A program made the translations under genes and the position numbers. This document shows positions 28,768 through 38,993 of a DNA stretch of 64,000 nucleotides, piece by piece; position 1 is the first letter of the stretch, and each line of letters opens with the position of its first letter. The notes below the pieces were generated by a model. It was not told where the DNA came from, ran no database searches, and was given only the letters and a program-made list of their open reading frames with translations. This stretch comes from Ralstonia sp. NFACC01 (GTDB lineage Bacteria > Pseudomonadota > Gammaproteobacteria > Burkholderiales > Burkholderiaceae): positions 599,378 through 663,377 of the forward strand of contig NZ_FOWV01000003.1 of assembly GCF_900115545.1 (NCBI RefSeq). The letters run 5' to 3'.

Positions 28768-29841
28768 ATGCAGCCGAACCATCAAGACCCTCACGACCCG
28801 CCACTGCTTTCCCTGGTCGTACCGTTCTACAACGAGGGCGATGCACTGCACTTGTTCTTCGCCCGCGTGGTGCCGATCCTGGAATCGATCGACGGCATGC
28901 AGTTCGAGATCGTGTGCGTGAACGACGGCAGCGCCGACGACACACTCGCCAAGCTGGTTGCCGTATCACATGCCGACCCGCGCGTGCGCGTGGTCGACCT
29001 GACCCGCAATTTCGGCAAGGAAGCCGCGCTTACCGCCGGCCTGGACGAGGCACAGGGCGATGCCGTGATCCCCATCGATGCTGATCTGCAAGACCCGCCG
29101 GAGTTGATCCCCACGCTGGTCGCGCACTGGCGCAAGGGCGCCGAAGTCGTGCTCGCACAGCGCGCCAACCGCGCTTGCGACTCGTTCCTCAAGCGAGTAA
29201 CTGCCGCCGCTTATTACCGCATCCACAATCGACTGTCCGACCTGAAGCTGCCCGAGAACGTGGGCGACTTCCGCCTCATGGACCGTGCCGTGGTGAACGC
29301 GCTCAAGCAGTTGCCGGAGCGGCATCGCTTCATGAAGGGCCTGTTCGCGTGGGTGGGCTTCAGCACGGTGATCGTGCAGTACGAACGCGAGAGACGCAGC
29401 GCAGGCACGTCGAAGTTCTCCGGCTGGCGGCTATGGAACTTCGCGCTGGAAGGCATCACGAGTTTCAGCACGCTGCCGTTGCGTAGCTGGACGTACCTCG
29501 GTGCGCTGGTTGCCGCGCTGGCGTTCTGCTATGGCGCGTTCATCATCCTGCGCACGATGATCTTCGGTGTGGTGGTGCCGGGCTACGCTTCAGAGCTGTC
29601 GCTGATGCTGTTCTTTGGTGGGCTGCAGATGATCGGCCTGGGGATGATCGGCGAATACGTCGGCCGCATCTATGACGAAGCCAAGGGTCGCCCCATCTAC
29701 CTGGTGAAACGCCGCTATCAGGAGCGCCGCCCACGCAGCCGCGTGCAAGGCAGCAACAGCCGGCAGGTGATTCCGATTGCCAGCGCCCGACCGCGCCAGC
29801 CGCAGGGAGAACGCCAGCGCAACCACGCAGCCCGGCGTTGA
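28768..29841 (+). CDS. GtrB-like polyprenyl-phosphate glycosyltransferase
   Basis: 357 residues. GT2 domain of the DPM1/GtrB type: LSLVVPFYNEGDALHLFF, FEIVCVNDGSADDT, DLTRNFGKEAALTAGLDEAQGDAVIPIDADLQDPPELIP (DxD), then GDFRLMDRAVVNALKQLPERHRFMKG. Two C-terminal TM helices (about 245-270 and 280-305). It loads a sugar from a nucleotide donor onto undecaprenyl phosphate. The C-terminus is long, basic and Gln/Arg-rich. The start at 28768 has GGGGAAG upstream. Confidence 0.93.
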   Translation: MQPNHQDPHDPPLLSLVVPFYNEGDALHLFFARVVPILESIDGMQFEIVCVNDGSADDTLAKLVAVSHADPRVRVVDLTRNFGKEAALTAGLDEAQGDAVIPIDADLQDPPELIPTLVAHWRKGAEVVLAQRANRACDSFLKRVTAAAYYRIHNRLSDLKLPENVGDFRLMDRAVVNALKQLPERHRFMKGLFAWVGFSTVIVQYERERRSAGTSKFSGWRLWNFALEGITSFSTLPLRSWTYLGALVAALAFCYGAFIILRTMIFGVVVPGYASELSLMLFFGGLQMIGLGMIGEYVGRIYDEAKGRPIYLVKRRYQERRPRSRVQGSNSRQVIPIASARPRQPQGERQRNHAARR

Positions 29842-29860
29842 TGCCAACCGGAGACGCATC

Positions 29861-30289
29861 ATGCGACACGCAGAATCGAGCGTCATGAACGCACTGGCAG
29901 GCGCACTGCCGCTGCCGGATCGCATGTTGCTGATCCGCATGTTCCGTTTTGGAGTCTCGGGCGTTATCGCCACTGGCGTGCATGTGGCCATTGCCACTGC
30001 GCTCATCAGCGGTGTCTCTGCAACGCAGGTGACAGCCAACGGCGCAGCCTTTGTCTGCGCCAACGTGTGCTCGTACCTGCTCAATGCCCTGTGGAGTTTT
30101 TCGGCCAAACCGGCGCGCGCCAACTTCCTGCGCTTCTACGCCGTCTCGCTGCTCGGCCTGGCATTGACGCTTGCGATTTCGTGGTGCGCGCAGACGCTGG
30201 GCCTGAGCTATTGGATCGGGCTAGCGGGCATCCTGTCGACGGTGCCGCCGCTGACCTTCGTACTGCACCGGTTCTGGACGTTCCGCTGA
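29861..30289 (+). CDS. GtrA-like flippase
   Basis: 142 residues, four TM helices. GtrA family marks: LLIRMFRFGVSGVIATGVHVAIATALI, AAFVCANVCSYLLNALWSF and C-terminal PPLTFVLHRFWTFR. GtrA proteins are thought to flip undecaprenyl-phosphate sugar across the inner membrane. It starts 19 bases after the gtrB-like stop, CGGAGA upstream; ATG 29885 is an alternative start. Confidence 0.9.
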   Translation: MRHAESSVMNALAGALPLPDRMLLIRMFRFGVSGVIATGVHVAIATALISGVSATQVTANGAAFVCANVCSYLLNALWSFSAKPARANFLRFYAVSLLGLALTLAISWCAQTLGLSYWIGLAGILSTVPPLTFVLHRFWTFR

Positions 30290-30317
30290 TGCGGCGCGGC
30301 CATCCCGGCGACAGACT

Positions 30318-31403
30318 TCATTCCGCGTCGCCGTTTTCGCTGCCGCCGTGCGTGCGGTCAAAGCGGCGCAGCGTATCGATGCGCTCGCGCGTCAGCGGGT
30401 GCGAGGAGAAAAACGCCGAGGCGTCGTCATCGCTGGCAGCGTCGCCCTTCTTGGTGGCATCTGCCTTGCGCGTGCCGCCATGCGTGTCTTCCAGCGCCTG
30501 CAGCACGTCGGCAAACGCGCCGACAGACAAGCCGTTCTCCTGCAGCAGCAGCGCGGCATAGCGATCGGCATCGCGCTCGTAGTCACGCGAATAGCGCAGC
30601 GTCAGCAGCGCCGCCGGCACGCCCGACAGAATGGTCGAGACATCGCCAAACAGCAGCGCCGCCGTTGCCCCAATGGCCGACGACTGAATCACTTGCCGCA
30701 GCCCATGGCGATATTCAACGTGACCTGCCTCGTGCGCCAGCACACCTGTCAGGCCATCGCCCTCACCCACCAGCTTGACCAGCGCGTCGGTCACGACGAT
30801 GTCGCCGCCGGGCAGCGCAAAGGCATTGGCGCCGATGTCGGCATCACGAAAAACGATGTGATACGTGTGCGTAGCCTGTGGCGGCCTGTGCAGAGCGGAA
30901 AACCGTGCGCGGATGCGGTCCTGCTGCGCGGCGGGCAGCTTGCTGGGCCGGAGCCAGCGCTCGTCCATGGCTTTCAGCGTGCTGCGCCCGAGCTGCGCCT
31001 CGGCGCGCTGCGGCACCATATTGGCCACCACCTTGGCGCCCCACGGCAAGCCGTAGCGGTAGCCCAGCGCCAGCACGACCACCATGGCCAACAGCGAGCC
31101 CAGCGCCAGCTTCCAGCTGTTCTGCGCCAGCACGACCCAGCCCTCGCGATAGCCGGTGCGATGCAGCAGCGCATTCAGCGATGCCTGCTCCGCCGGGTCG
31201 TTGATCTCGCAGAACGCGCCGTCTTCGAAGGTGATCAAGCGGGGGGCATGCTTGACGCGCTCCGACACCCGCAGCGTAGAGAGCGCCGCGCGGCGCAACG
31301 CCGTGCCCTCCGCGTCGAACAGCACCGCCTCGCCCGCCTCGACGGCAAGGCGCACGGGTTGCGCGCGCGAGGTACGGCCGTCGAAGTAGGTCGCGAGAAT
31401 CAC
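30318..31403 (-). CDS. M48 family metalloprotease (membrane-anchored)
   Basis: 361 residues. N-terminal soluble part, a TM helix near 118-138 (WKLALGSLLAMVVVLALGYRYG), then the Ste24/HtpX-like peptidase with HEAGH at 224-228 and the third zinc ligand in YSRDYERDADRYA. C-terminal FFSSHPLTRERID is the family end motif. It forms a two-gene unit with the YjgN-like gene (26-base gap), a recurrent pairing. Likely role in membrane protein quality control, inferred from the family. Confidence 0.92.
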   Translation of the reverse strand: MILATYFDGRTSRAQPVRLAVEAGEAVLFDAEGTALRRAALSTLRVSERVKHAPRLITFEDGAFCEINDPAEQASLNALLHRTGYREGWVVLAQNSWKLALGSLLAMVVVLALGYRYGLPWGAKVVANMVPQRAEAQLGRSTLKAMDERWLRPSKLPAAQQDRIRARFSALHRPPQATHTYHIVFRDADIGANAFALPGGDIVVTDALVKLVGEGDGLTGVLAHEAGHVEYRHGLRQVIQSSAIGATAALLFGDVSTILSGVPAALLTLRYSRDYERDADRYAALLLQENGLSVGAFADVLQALEDTHGGTRKADATKKGDAASDDDASAFFSSHPLTRERIDTLRRFDRTHGGSENGDAE

Positions 31404-31429
31404 AGCGGTTGCCTTTGCCTGCAGCGCGC

Positions 31430-32503
31430 TTACAGCGCGATATCGATGTCGTACCAGTCCACCGTTGCGTCGCCCAGGGCGCCCACGTTGGTGGTTTCTC
31501 CGGCAACGAAGGTGTCAAGCGAACCGGCCGCGAGCATCGTCACCGAGTCGAGCTTGTAGCGCGCCGTGCGCACACGTGCAAACGGCGTGAACAGGCCGAT
31601 GGTGATCACGATCAGTACCGCATTCGACACGAAAATCCAGAACAGCTTGCCTGCACCCACCTGGCTCTGGAAGCGATGCGCGCCCAGCGTGGTGTGGTTC
31701 CACACGAGGTTCTGCAGGCGCGACAGGAAATAGGGCGTCAGGAACAGCATCGCGGCATACATGAACAGCCCGATGAGGATGAAGCCGAAGATCTGGCCCA
31801 CGCCCGGCGCGCTGTGCAGCGACACACCCAGCAGCAGCGCCAAGCAGGAGGCCACCACGAGTGCCAGGATCGCCAGCCCGAAGGTGCGCAGATAAACGCC
31901 GTAGAAGTGGCCCGGCGTGCCTGAAAAATCGAACTGCGCGGTACCGAAGCGCGTGTTCTTGTGCTGGAACCGCTTGAAGCGCTGGTGCGCCAGCGGTGCG
32001 AGCAGATACAGCGAGAACACGCTCAGAATCGGCCACACCAGAAACACCATGTAGCCCTCCGCATCCTTGCCCGTAAAGGCGAAGCGCAGGCCTCGGTAGC
32101 TGGAATTCGCCATGCGGAACCGCAGCGAGCGCACGAGCAGCCACGGAAACGCAGCGGCCATCAATGCAAGCAGCGCCAGCCCCAGCAGCGGCGACGAATG
32201 GCCCAGGAGGTTGAACGCAAGCGCCAGCACGAAAATGATCGCGCGGCCCTTGAGAATGGCGATCGGGCTGCCGTGATAGTCGAAGCTCGAACCGGCCAGT
32301 TGGGTGTTGCGATAGAAATACTGCAGCGTGCGCACCTTCGCCCAGGCCGAGTAAATGCCCAGCGTGACGATGGTCAGCAGCAGGTTGACGATCCAGATGC
32401 GGAAGTATTCGGAGCCACTGCCGATAAAGCGCAGTCGCAGGGGTTGCGGCGCAGCCGGAGCGGGGGCGCTGCCCAGGACGGACTCGCGTGCGATGTCGTT
32501 CAT
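31430..32503 (-). CDS. YjgN family (DUF898) membrane protein
   Basis: 357 residues with about eight TM helices. DUF898 motifs repeated: RLRFIGSGSEYFRIWIVNLLLTIVTLGIYSAWAKVRTLQYFYRNTQLAGSSFDYHG at the N-terminus and a related FWIFVSNAVLIVITIGLFTPFARVRTARY near the C-terminus, so it looks internally duplicated. Function unknown. It lies downstream of groEL, behind an intrinsic terminator, and is followed by the M48 protease. Confidence 0.9.
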   Translation of the reverse strand: MNDIARESVLGSAPAPAAPQPLRLRFIGSGSEYFRIWIVNLLLTIVTLGIYSAWAKVRTLQYFYRNTQLAGSSFDYHGSPIAILKGRAIIFVLALAFNLLGHSSPLLGLALLALMAAAFPWLLVRSLRFRMANSSYRGLRFAFTGKDAEGYMVFLVWPILSVFSLYLLAPLAHQRFKRFQHKNTRFGTAQFDFSGTPGHFYGVYLRTFGLAILALVVASCLALLLGVSLHSAPGVGQIFGFILIGLFMYAAMLFLTPYFLSRLQNLVWNHTTLGAHRFQSQVGAGKLFWIFVSNAVLIVITIGLFTPFARVRTARYKLDSVTMLAAGSLDTFVAGETTNVGALGDATVDWYDIDIAL

Positions 32504-32644
32504 CTGTTTTCCCTTCCCTGAGTTGTTGTCGTGCCCGCTTCAGGACGCTTATCGATACTTAACGACGCTGAGGCTCGCGGGTGGGCCGATTGTATCGAAG
32601 CCCACTGCATTGCAGCGTTAACGCCGCCTTAACAAAGCAGGCAA

Positions 32645-32682
32645 CAAAAAACCCCGCGGGCTCGCACCCACGGGGTTTTTTG
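32645..32682 (-). terminator. groESL terminator
   Basis: On the operon strand: A-tract, stem AACCCCGTGGG, loop, complementary arm CCCGCGGGGTT, then TTTTTTG. The A- and T-runs on both sides make it able to act in both directions. It lies about 53 bases after the groEL stop. Confidence 0.9.
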
Positions 32683-32734
32683 TTTGGAACAGCCATCCCG
32701 AAAGATGGCCGGGCCAGGTTGCCGGACAGGCAAA

Positions 32735-34450
<1,716 letters not shown>

Positions 34451-34482
34451 TTACTGGTAAGCCGATGCGAAAGAGCGCCCGC

Positions 34483-34773
34483 TTACTTCGCCACCACGGC
34501 CATGATGTCTTCTTCGCGCATGACCAGGACTTCCTGACCATCCACCTTGACGCCTTGGCCGGCGTACTTGCCGAACAGCACGCGGTCGCCGACCTTCACG
34601 TCCAGCGCGATCGCATTGCCCTTGTCGTCTTTCTTGCCCGGACCGACGGCCAGCACTTCGCCTTGATCCGGCTTTTCAGCGGCGGCGTCAGGGATGACGA
34701 TGCCCGAAGCGGTCTTCGTTTCGTTGTCCAGGCGCTTCACGATCACGCGATCATGCAAGGGACGCAGGTTCAT
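34483..34773 (-). CDS. groS: GroES co-chaperonin (10 kDa)
   Basis: 96 residues. [29 protein letters not shown] with the mobile loop, then [16 protein letters not shown] and [33 protein letters not shown]; full family match. First gene of the operon, about 90 bases downstream of the CIRCE element. Confidence 0.99.
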   Translation of the reverse strand: MNLRPLHDRVIVKRLDNETKTASGIVIPDAAAEKPDQGEVLAVGPGKKDDKGNAIALDVKVGDRVLFGKYAGQGVKVDGQEVLVMREEDIMAVVAK

Positions 34774-34862
34774 ACAAACTCCTCAATGCAAAGTGAGTGT
34801 TTATTCACAAAACGCGCCGCAGGACGCGGCGCATCGGGAAAGCATCGGGGGTGGAGGCTTTG

Positions 34863-34889
34863 TTAGCACTCCTGCCCGGCGAGTGCTAA
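34863..34889. promoter_or_regulatory. CIRCE operator (HrcA site) of groESL
   Basis: Exact consensus TTAGCACTC (34863-34871), 9-base spacer, GAGTGCTAA (34881-34889). This is the binding site of the heat-shock repressor HrcA. It begins at the -10 element of the groESL promoter and continues into the transcript start, so HrcA would block initiation. Confidence 0.97.
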
Positions 34890-34917
34890 TTATAGGGACG
34901 GGGTATTACGATTTCAA
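34889..34917 (-). promoter_or_regulatory. sigma-70 promoter of groESL
   Basis: Minus strand: TTGAAA (34912-34917), exactly 17 bases, TATAAT (34889-34894). The -10 abuts and shares one base with CIRCE. No good RpoH promoter (CTTGAAA-CCCCAT type) is apparent, although CTTGAAA itself fits the RpoH -35. Confidence 0.9.
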
Positions 34918-35477
34918 GAACGGGCGCAGGGGAAGTTGTGGAGATGTCGATGTCGAGATTCACTCAACGCTGAACTCTCCTGCGGGTCGCCCACGTAGCC
35001 CCTCGCTCACAAATCTCATAAATTTCAATAACTTAGCTTCTCCAAAGCTCCAAGCTGTCCAGTGAGATTGAAGTGCGACGCAGCGTCGGCATAGCCGCTA
35101 CTTGCCGGCGAACTGCGAAGCAATTGCCGTCCAGAGGTACTGCGTGGAACAAGTCGTTACACCCCGCCGCCGTTGATGCGGCAGCGGCTGAATCATAGCC
35201 AACGGGTTGACGCCGGAACTCTGATTGCTCCGCCCGGCGCCGTGGACGCTGCCAAACCATTGCGCAGCCCGATTGAATTCATCGCTGCAAAGCACCCCCA
35301 TCACACTGGAGTGGATATTGCGTTCACCTTGGCTAGACCGCCTCCACAAGACGTCTGAGTCGGCTCGACGAATGCCATATAAAGGGTGCAAACAGGCGCA
35401 GGATGTTAGATAACTTGAGCAAGCGCCGCTGAATAACCACAAGAACGGGGAGCCGCTCCATTGGGTAGACATCTCTC
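34918..35477. other. intergenic region upstream of groESL
   Basis: About 560 bases with stop codons in all frames apart from short ones. It is less GC-rich around 35020-35060 and shows no recognisable domain. It may contain decayed coding sequence, and serves as upstream region for both groESL and the next plus-strand gene. Confidence 0.4.
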
Positions 35478-35999
35478 ATGAGCAGCCTTCTGGATTGGAT
35501 CGAAAAACACCCCGCCTTGGCTGCGTGGGTACAGGCGGCCGCAATCATTGTTGCGATTGCGGGAACGTGGCTGGCAGGCTGGTTGCTTCAGCGCAGCGAA
35601 CGGCGCACGGAGAGGCGCACGGTGGCCAAAGCGGTGAGCGAAATTGCCATGGCAGCAGAGGCGCTGGTACGAAGCGTTATGAGCGAGCTACCCGACAAGC
35701 AAGCCGTGAGTGCGATCGCTGCAGGAGAGAAGCCTTTCGACATTCGCGCAATCGATGAGCTGGAGGCCGCGATCGCGGCCATTCAACTGCACAACCTCAG
35801 CACCCCTGAACTGGTGCGCGATGTCATTGCGTTGCTCGCCAGCATCCGTCAGTTCAGAGAGCAACTGGCCAACGCAATTGCCACGCATCACCGTATGGAC
35901 GCCACCCATTTCAGCGAGTTCTTCGAGACCTTGGAGAGCGTCCAGGCGGCAATCACCAAGACCAGTAAAAGCATCGCGGCACACGTGAGCCAGATCTAG
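35478..35999 (+). CDS. membrane-anchored hypothetical protein with helical cytoplasmic part
   Basis: 173 residues. One TM helix at about 17-41 (WVQAAAIIVAIAGTWLAGWLLQR), followed by basic ERRTERRTVAKAV and a long helical domain (repeated amphipathic heptads, ending SVQAAITKTSKSIAAHVSQI). I do not recognise the family. Codon use and composition look genuine. First gene of the 35-45 kb region of small stress-type genes. Confidence 0.7.
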   Translation: MSSLLDWIEKHPALAAWVQAAAIIVAIAGTWLAGWLLQRSERRTERRTVAKAVSEIAMAAEALVRSVMSELPDKQAVSAIAAGEKPFDIRAIDELEAAIAAIQLHNLSTPELVRDVIALLASIRQFREQLANAIATHHRMDATHFSEFFETLESVQAAITKTSKSIAAHVSQI

Positions 36000-36044
36000 T
36001 CATCTGGGGCTCGCCGTGCCATCACTCCGACGGGGAGGATCGTC

Positions 36045-37097
36045 ATGCTCGGATTTGACCCACGCACCGGAAGAATCGTCTGGACCGTTTTTCTCTTTGC
36101 GCTGGCCGTATTGATCATCTACAAGATCGCGTCCGTGCTGCTGGTCACGGTATTTGCCGTCTTCTTCAGCTACCTGCTGTACCCGCTGATCGAACAACTG
36201 GAACGGCGCATGCCGAGACAGGCGCCGCGCAGCGTATCGATCGGCATCGTGTTCATCCTCGTCGTGTTGGTGGCCATCGTGGCGGGCTCGGTGTTTGGCG
36301 TGACGGTGCAGGAGGAAGCAGGCAGGCTTGCCGATCAACTCCCGAAGCTGCTCGATACCAGCACCATGGCAGATCGCCTTGCCCTCCCGAACTTTCTGGA
36401 GCCGCTGCGCGCGCGCATTCTGGAGTTCCTCCGCGAGCAACTCTCGACAACCTCCGACCAGGCTATGCCTCTGGTTCGAAACATCGGCCTGGGTGTCATG
36501 CACGCAGCCAGCAATCTCGTCTACCTTGTGCTCATCCCCATCATGAGTTTTCTGATGATCAATGAAGCGCCTTCCATCCACGCTGCGCTGCTGTCATGGA
36601 TACGATCCTCGGATAAGCGCCTCTGGGGAAACATCATCGATGATCTGGACACGCTCCTGTCACGCTATGTGCGTGCACTGCTGCTACTGTCCCTGGCCAC
36701 CTTGCTTTTCTACAGCATCGCCTTTTACCTGCTGGGCGTGCCATATGCACTGTTGCTGGCAACCACGGCTGCGGTGTTGGAGTTCATTCCGTTTGCCGGG
36801 CCATTGGCCGCCGTGGTGGCGATCGTCACCGTCGCCGTGTTCAGCGGGTATCCGCACTTGTTCTGGCTGATCGGGTTCATCGTGGTCTACCGTCTGTTCC
36901 AGGACTACGTGCTGAATCCCTACCTGATGAGCGAAGGGGTCAAGGTCAGTCCGCTCCTCGTCATCGTGGGGTTGCTTGCAGGCGAGCAGTTGGGCGGCGT
37001 CGCAGGCATTTTCCTGTCGGTGCCCGTCATCGCCGCGCTCAAGATTGTGCTGTCGCGCGCCTGGGCAGCGCAGGGCCTGGGCCACGAGGTACGCTGA
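36045..37097 (+). CDS. AI-2E family transporter (PerM-like)
   Basis: 350 residues with about eight TM helices. Family marks: VFAVFFSYLLYPLIEQLERRMPR, EFIPFAGPLAAVVAIVTVAVF, and FIVVYRLFQDYVLNPYLMSEGVKVSPLLVIVGLLAGEQLGGVAGIFLSVPVIAALKIV. The family includes TqsA and sodium/proton antiporters; substrate unknown. GGGGAGGA precedes ATG 36045. The next gene, a Crp/Fnr-type regulator, follows on the same strand after 79 bases. Confidence 0.9.
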   Translation: MLGFDPRTGRIVWTVFLFALAVLIIYKIASVLLVTVFAVFFSYLLYPLIEQLERRMPRQAPRSVSIGIVFILVVLVAIVAGSVFGVTVQEEAGRLADQLPKLLDTSTMADRLALPNFLEPLRARILEFLREQLSTTSDQAMPLVRNIGLGVMHAASNLVYLVLIPIMSFLMINEAPSIHAALLSWIRSSDKRLWGNIIDDLDTLLSRYVRALLLLSLATLLFYSIAFYLLGVPYALLLATTAAVLEFIPFAGPLAAVVAIVTVAVFSGYPHLFWLIGFIVVYRLFQDYVLNPYLMSEGVKVSPLLVIVGLLAGEQLGGVAGIFLSVPVIAALKIVLSRAWAAQGLGHEVR

Positions 37098-37176
37098 TGC
37101 ACGGACGCCGCCCTGCCCAGCAGCGCCGCGGGAATGACGACCGGGATACCACACCACCACTGGAAGGGAGGCGGCC

Positions 37177-37896
37177 TTGAAGGCTCTACCGAATCCGAAG
37201 CTGAACCGTCTGTTGTCCGTGCTGCCGCCAGCGGAATGGGAGAGCATCGCGCCCCAGCTTGTCTGGGTCGACATGCCGCTCGGGCATGTCGTTTATGAAT
37301 CGGGCGACCGCCCCGAATTCGTCTACTTTCCCGTCACGTCCATCGTCTCCCTGCTCTATGTCATGGAAGACGGCTCATCGGGCGAGATCGCGATCGTCGG
37401 CAACGAGGGCATGGTCGGCATCGCCATCTTCATGGGCGGGGAAACCACCCCCAGCCGTGCCGTGGTTCAGAGTGCGGGCGGCGCTTACCGCCTCAGTGCC
37501 CGCATTCTCAAACAGGAGTTTGCCCGCGCCGGGGCCATGCAGCGTCTGTTGTTGCGCTATACCCAGGCACTCATTACCCAGATGGCCCAAACCGCCGTCT
37601 GCAACCGGCACCACTCGATCGACCAGCAGCTGTGTCGCTGGCTCCTCCTGAGCCTGGACCGCCTGCCCTCCAACGAGCTGCGCATGACCCAGGAGCTGAT
37701 TGCCAACATGCTGGGCGTGCGCAGGTCCGGGGTCACTGAAGCCGCTTTGAAGCTGCAGACCGCCGGGTTGATCCGTTACAGCCACGGAACCATCGAAGTC
37801 CTGGATCGCCCCGGCCTCGAGCGTCGCGTCTGCGAATGCTACGCCGTGGTCAAGCGCGAGTTCGATCGCCTGCTTCCAGACCTCGAGGCGCTCTGA
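37177..37896 (+). CDS. Crp/Fnr family transcriptional regulator
   Basis: 239 residues from a TTG start, chosen because GGGAGG sits nine bases ahead and the protein begins at the natural cNMP-domain edge. N-terminal cyclic-nucleotide-binding fold (MPLGHVVYESGDRPEFVYFPVTSIVSLLYVMEDGSSGEIAIVGNEGMVGIAIFMGG), helix, and C-terminal winged helix (MTQELIANMLGVRRSGVTEAALKLQTAGLIRYSHGTIEVLD). The Fnr cysteine cluster is absent, so it is not an oxygen sensor of the FNR type. Confidence 0.9.
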   Translation: MKALPNPKLNRLLSVLPPAEWESIAPQLVWVDMPLGHVVYESGDRPEFVYFPVTSIVSLLYVMEDGSSGEIAIVGNEGMVGIAIFMGGETTPSRAVVQSAGGAYRLSARILKQEFARAGAMQRLLLRYTQALITQMAQTAVCNRHHSIDQQLCRWLLLSLDRLPSNELRMTQELIANMLGVRRSGVTEAALKLQTAGLIRYSHGTIEVLDRPGLERRVCECYAVVKREFDRLLPDLEAL

Positions 37897-37899
37897 CCG

Positions 37900-37915
37900 C
37901 CCCCCCGGGGGGGGG
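37900..37915. repeat. C7G9 homopolymer palindrome
   Basis: Seven C followed by nine G, three bases after the stop of the Crp-like gene and between convergent genes. It could fold as a hairpin or form G-rich structure; long mononucleotide runs are slippage-prone in cells and in sequencing. Confidence 0.6.
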
Positions 37916-37945
37916 CTGCATGTCAGCGATGGGCGCGACGTTCGT

Positions 37946-38128
37946 TCAAGGCTTCGGCTGCTTCTTGAGCGCATCCTTGGCGTCGCCATACGCAGCCTGC
38001 GCCTTACCGGCAATCTGTTCGACCTTTCCTTTCGCTGCCGTGGTGTCCTTTCCGGTGACCTTGCCAACGGCTTCAGTCAACTTGCCCTTCGCTTCCTCAA
38101 GACGGCCCTTCACTTGATCCTTGTTCAT
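37946..38128 (-). CDS. CsbD family stress protein
   Basis: 60 residues. CsbD motif MNKDQVKGRLEEAKGKLTEAVGKVTGK, followed by KGKVEQIAGKAQAAYGDAKDALKKQ; lysine/alanine-rich and probably unstructured or helical. AGGAG precedes the start at 38128. General-stress protein of unknown activity, convergent with the Crp-like gene. Confidence 0.92.
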   Translation of the reverse strand: MNKDQVKGRLEEAKGKLTEAVGKVTGKDTTAAKGKVEQIAGKAQAAYGDAKDALKKQPKP

Positions 38129-38494
38129 GGCAATGCTCCTGCGCTTTCGGCGCTCAGTTGGTCGTGGGGGATGCCGTGCCTTGACGCGCCGCGCTCGGAC
38201 CACTTCCACTTCATTACCCGGCGATGCGCATACCAAGACAAGACCTTGCCCAACGAAACCGCATGATGTCTCCGCAGACGCAGTGCCGTCTGTACGGTAG
38301 TGGACTAACTCGAGAGGGGCGGCGCAATCACCCACGCAAATTGGCTGAACCGCGTCGCAAGCTGCGATGGACCGGATCCGCCAGCGCGCAGCAAATCGCC
38401 ATCACTGGCTCTTCTCACCCGGCCCTGCATCTTCGTACGCTGTCGTACCGTAACGCACTCCGCATTGACGTACGCTGAACTTGGCGCGTCCGCG
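38129..38494. other. intergenic region
   Basis: 366 bases between csbD and the decayed SYLF gene. No credible gene. It contains TACGGTA/TACCGTA words at about 38293 and 38456; their meaning is unknown. Confidence 0.4.
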
Positions 38495-38780
38495 ATGGAC
38501 TCGGAGATGCGAGAAAGGCGTGTCCTCACCCTGACGGCGATGGCTCTTGCCACTCTTGCCACAGGAGGCGCCGGCACGATTGCGCAATAGCAATAGCAAT
38601 AGCGATGGATGGTCCGCAGGCGGTGACGCATCGGTTGCCGTCCTGAAAGTGGGTGCCAACGGCAACATCGACAGTTCGACCGCGACGGGGCCGATCGAGG
38701 CATTCGTTCTCACCAACAGTGGGTTGATGGCAGGCGTGACGCTCGAGGGCACGAAAGTCACCAAACTCAAATCTCTTTAG
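38495..38780 (+). pseudogene. remnant of a SYLF (Ysc84-like) lipid-binding lipoprotein gene
   Basis: The first frame (ATG 38495) gives an N-terminal signal-like segment ending in ATLATGGAGTIAQ, then a TAG stop at 38588. In the next frame, right after the stop, come the last 57 residues of a SYLF domain: SAGGDASVAVLKVGANGNID, then GPIEAFVLTNSGLMAGVTLEGTKVTKL. A full SYLF protein has about 190 residues, so roughly 100 internal residues are missing and the two parts are out of frame. At the junction the hexamer CAATAG occurs three times in tandem (about 38585-38602), which may mark the deletion or slippage point. Confidence 0.75.
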
Positions 38781-38801
38781 TGCAGTCGCGAGGAGGCCGC
38801 C

Positions 38802-38993
38802 ATGCGCGCCCTTATCTATACGGTCCTGGGGATATGGATGGCCTCGCTGGCCGGTTGCCTGTGGGTTCCTGACGACGGCTACCACGACGGCCGGCAGGGT
38901 GGCTATGAACGTGACCACCGTGGCGGTTATGAAGGTAATCGCCACGGAGGCTACGAGGGTGACCACGGTGATAGAGACCGTGATCATCGTTAG
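38802..38993 (+). CDS. small lipoprotein with GGYE repeats
   Basis: 63 residues. GAGGAGG ribosome binding site. Signal peptide with lipobox LAGC, then a short repeat region, GGYERDHR, GGYEGNRH, GGYEGDHG, rich in Gly, His, Arg and Asp. His/Asp-rich repeats could bind metal, but that is a guess. Too short to assign to a family. Confidence 0.75.
   Translation: MRALIYTVLGIWMASLAGCLWVPDDGYHDGRQGGYERDHRGGYEGNRHGGYEGDHGDRDRDHR

Noticed and set aside
35098..35472. 124-codon minus-strand frame upstream of groESL
   Set aside because: No ribosome binding site and no recognisable domain; may be decayed sequence.
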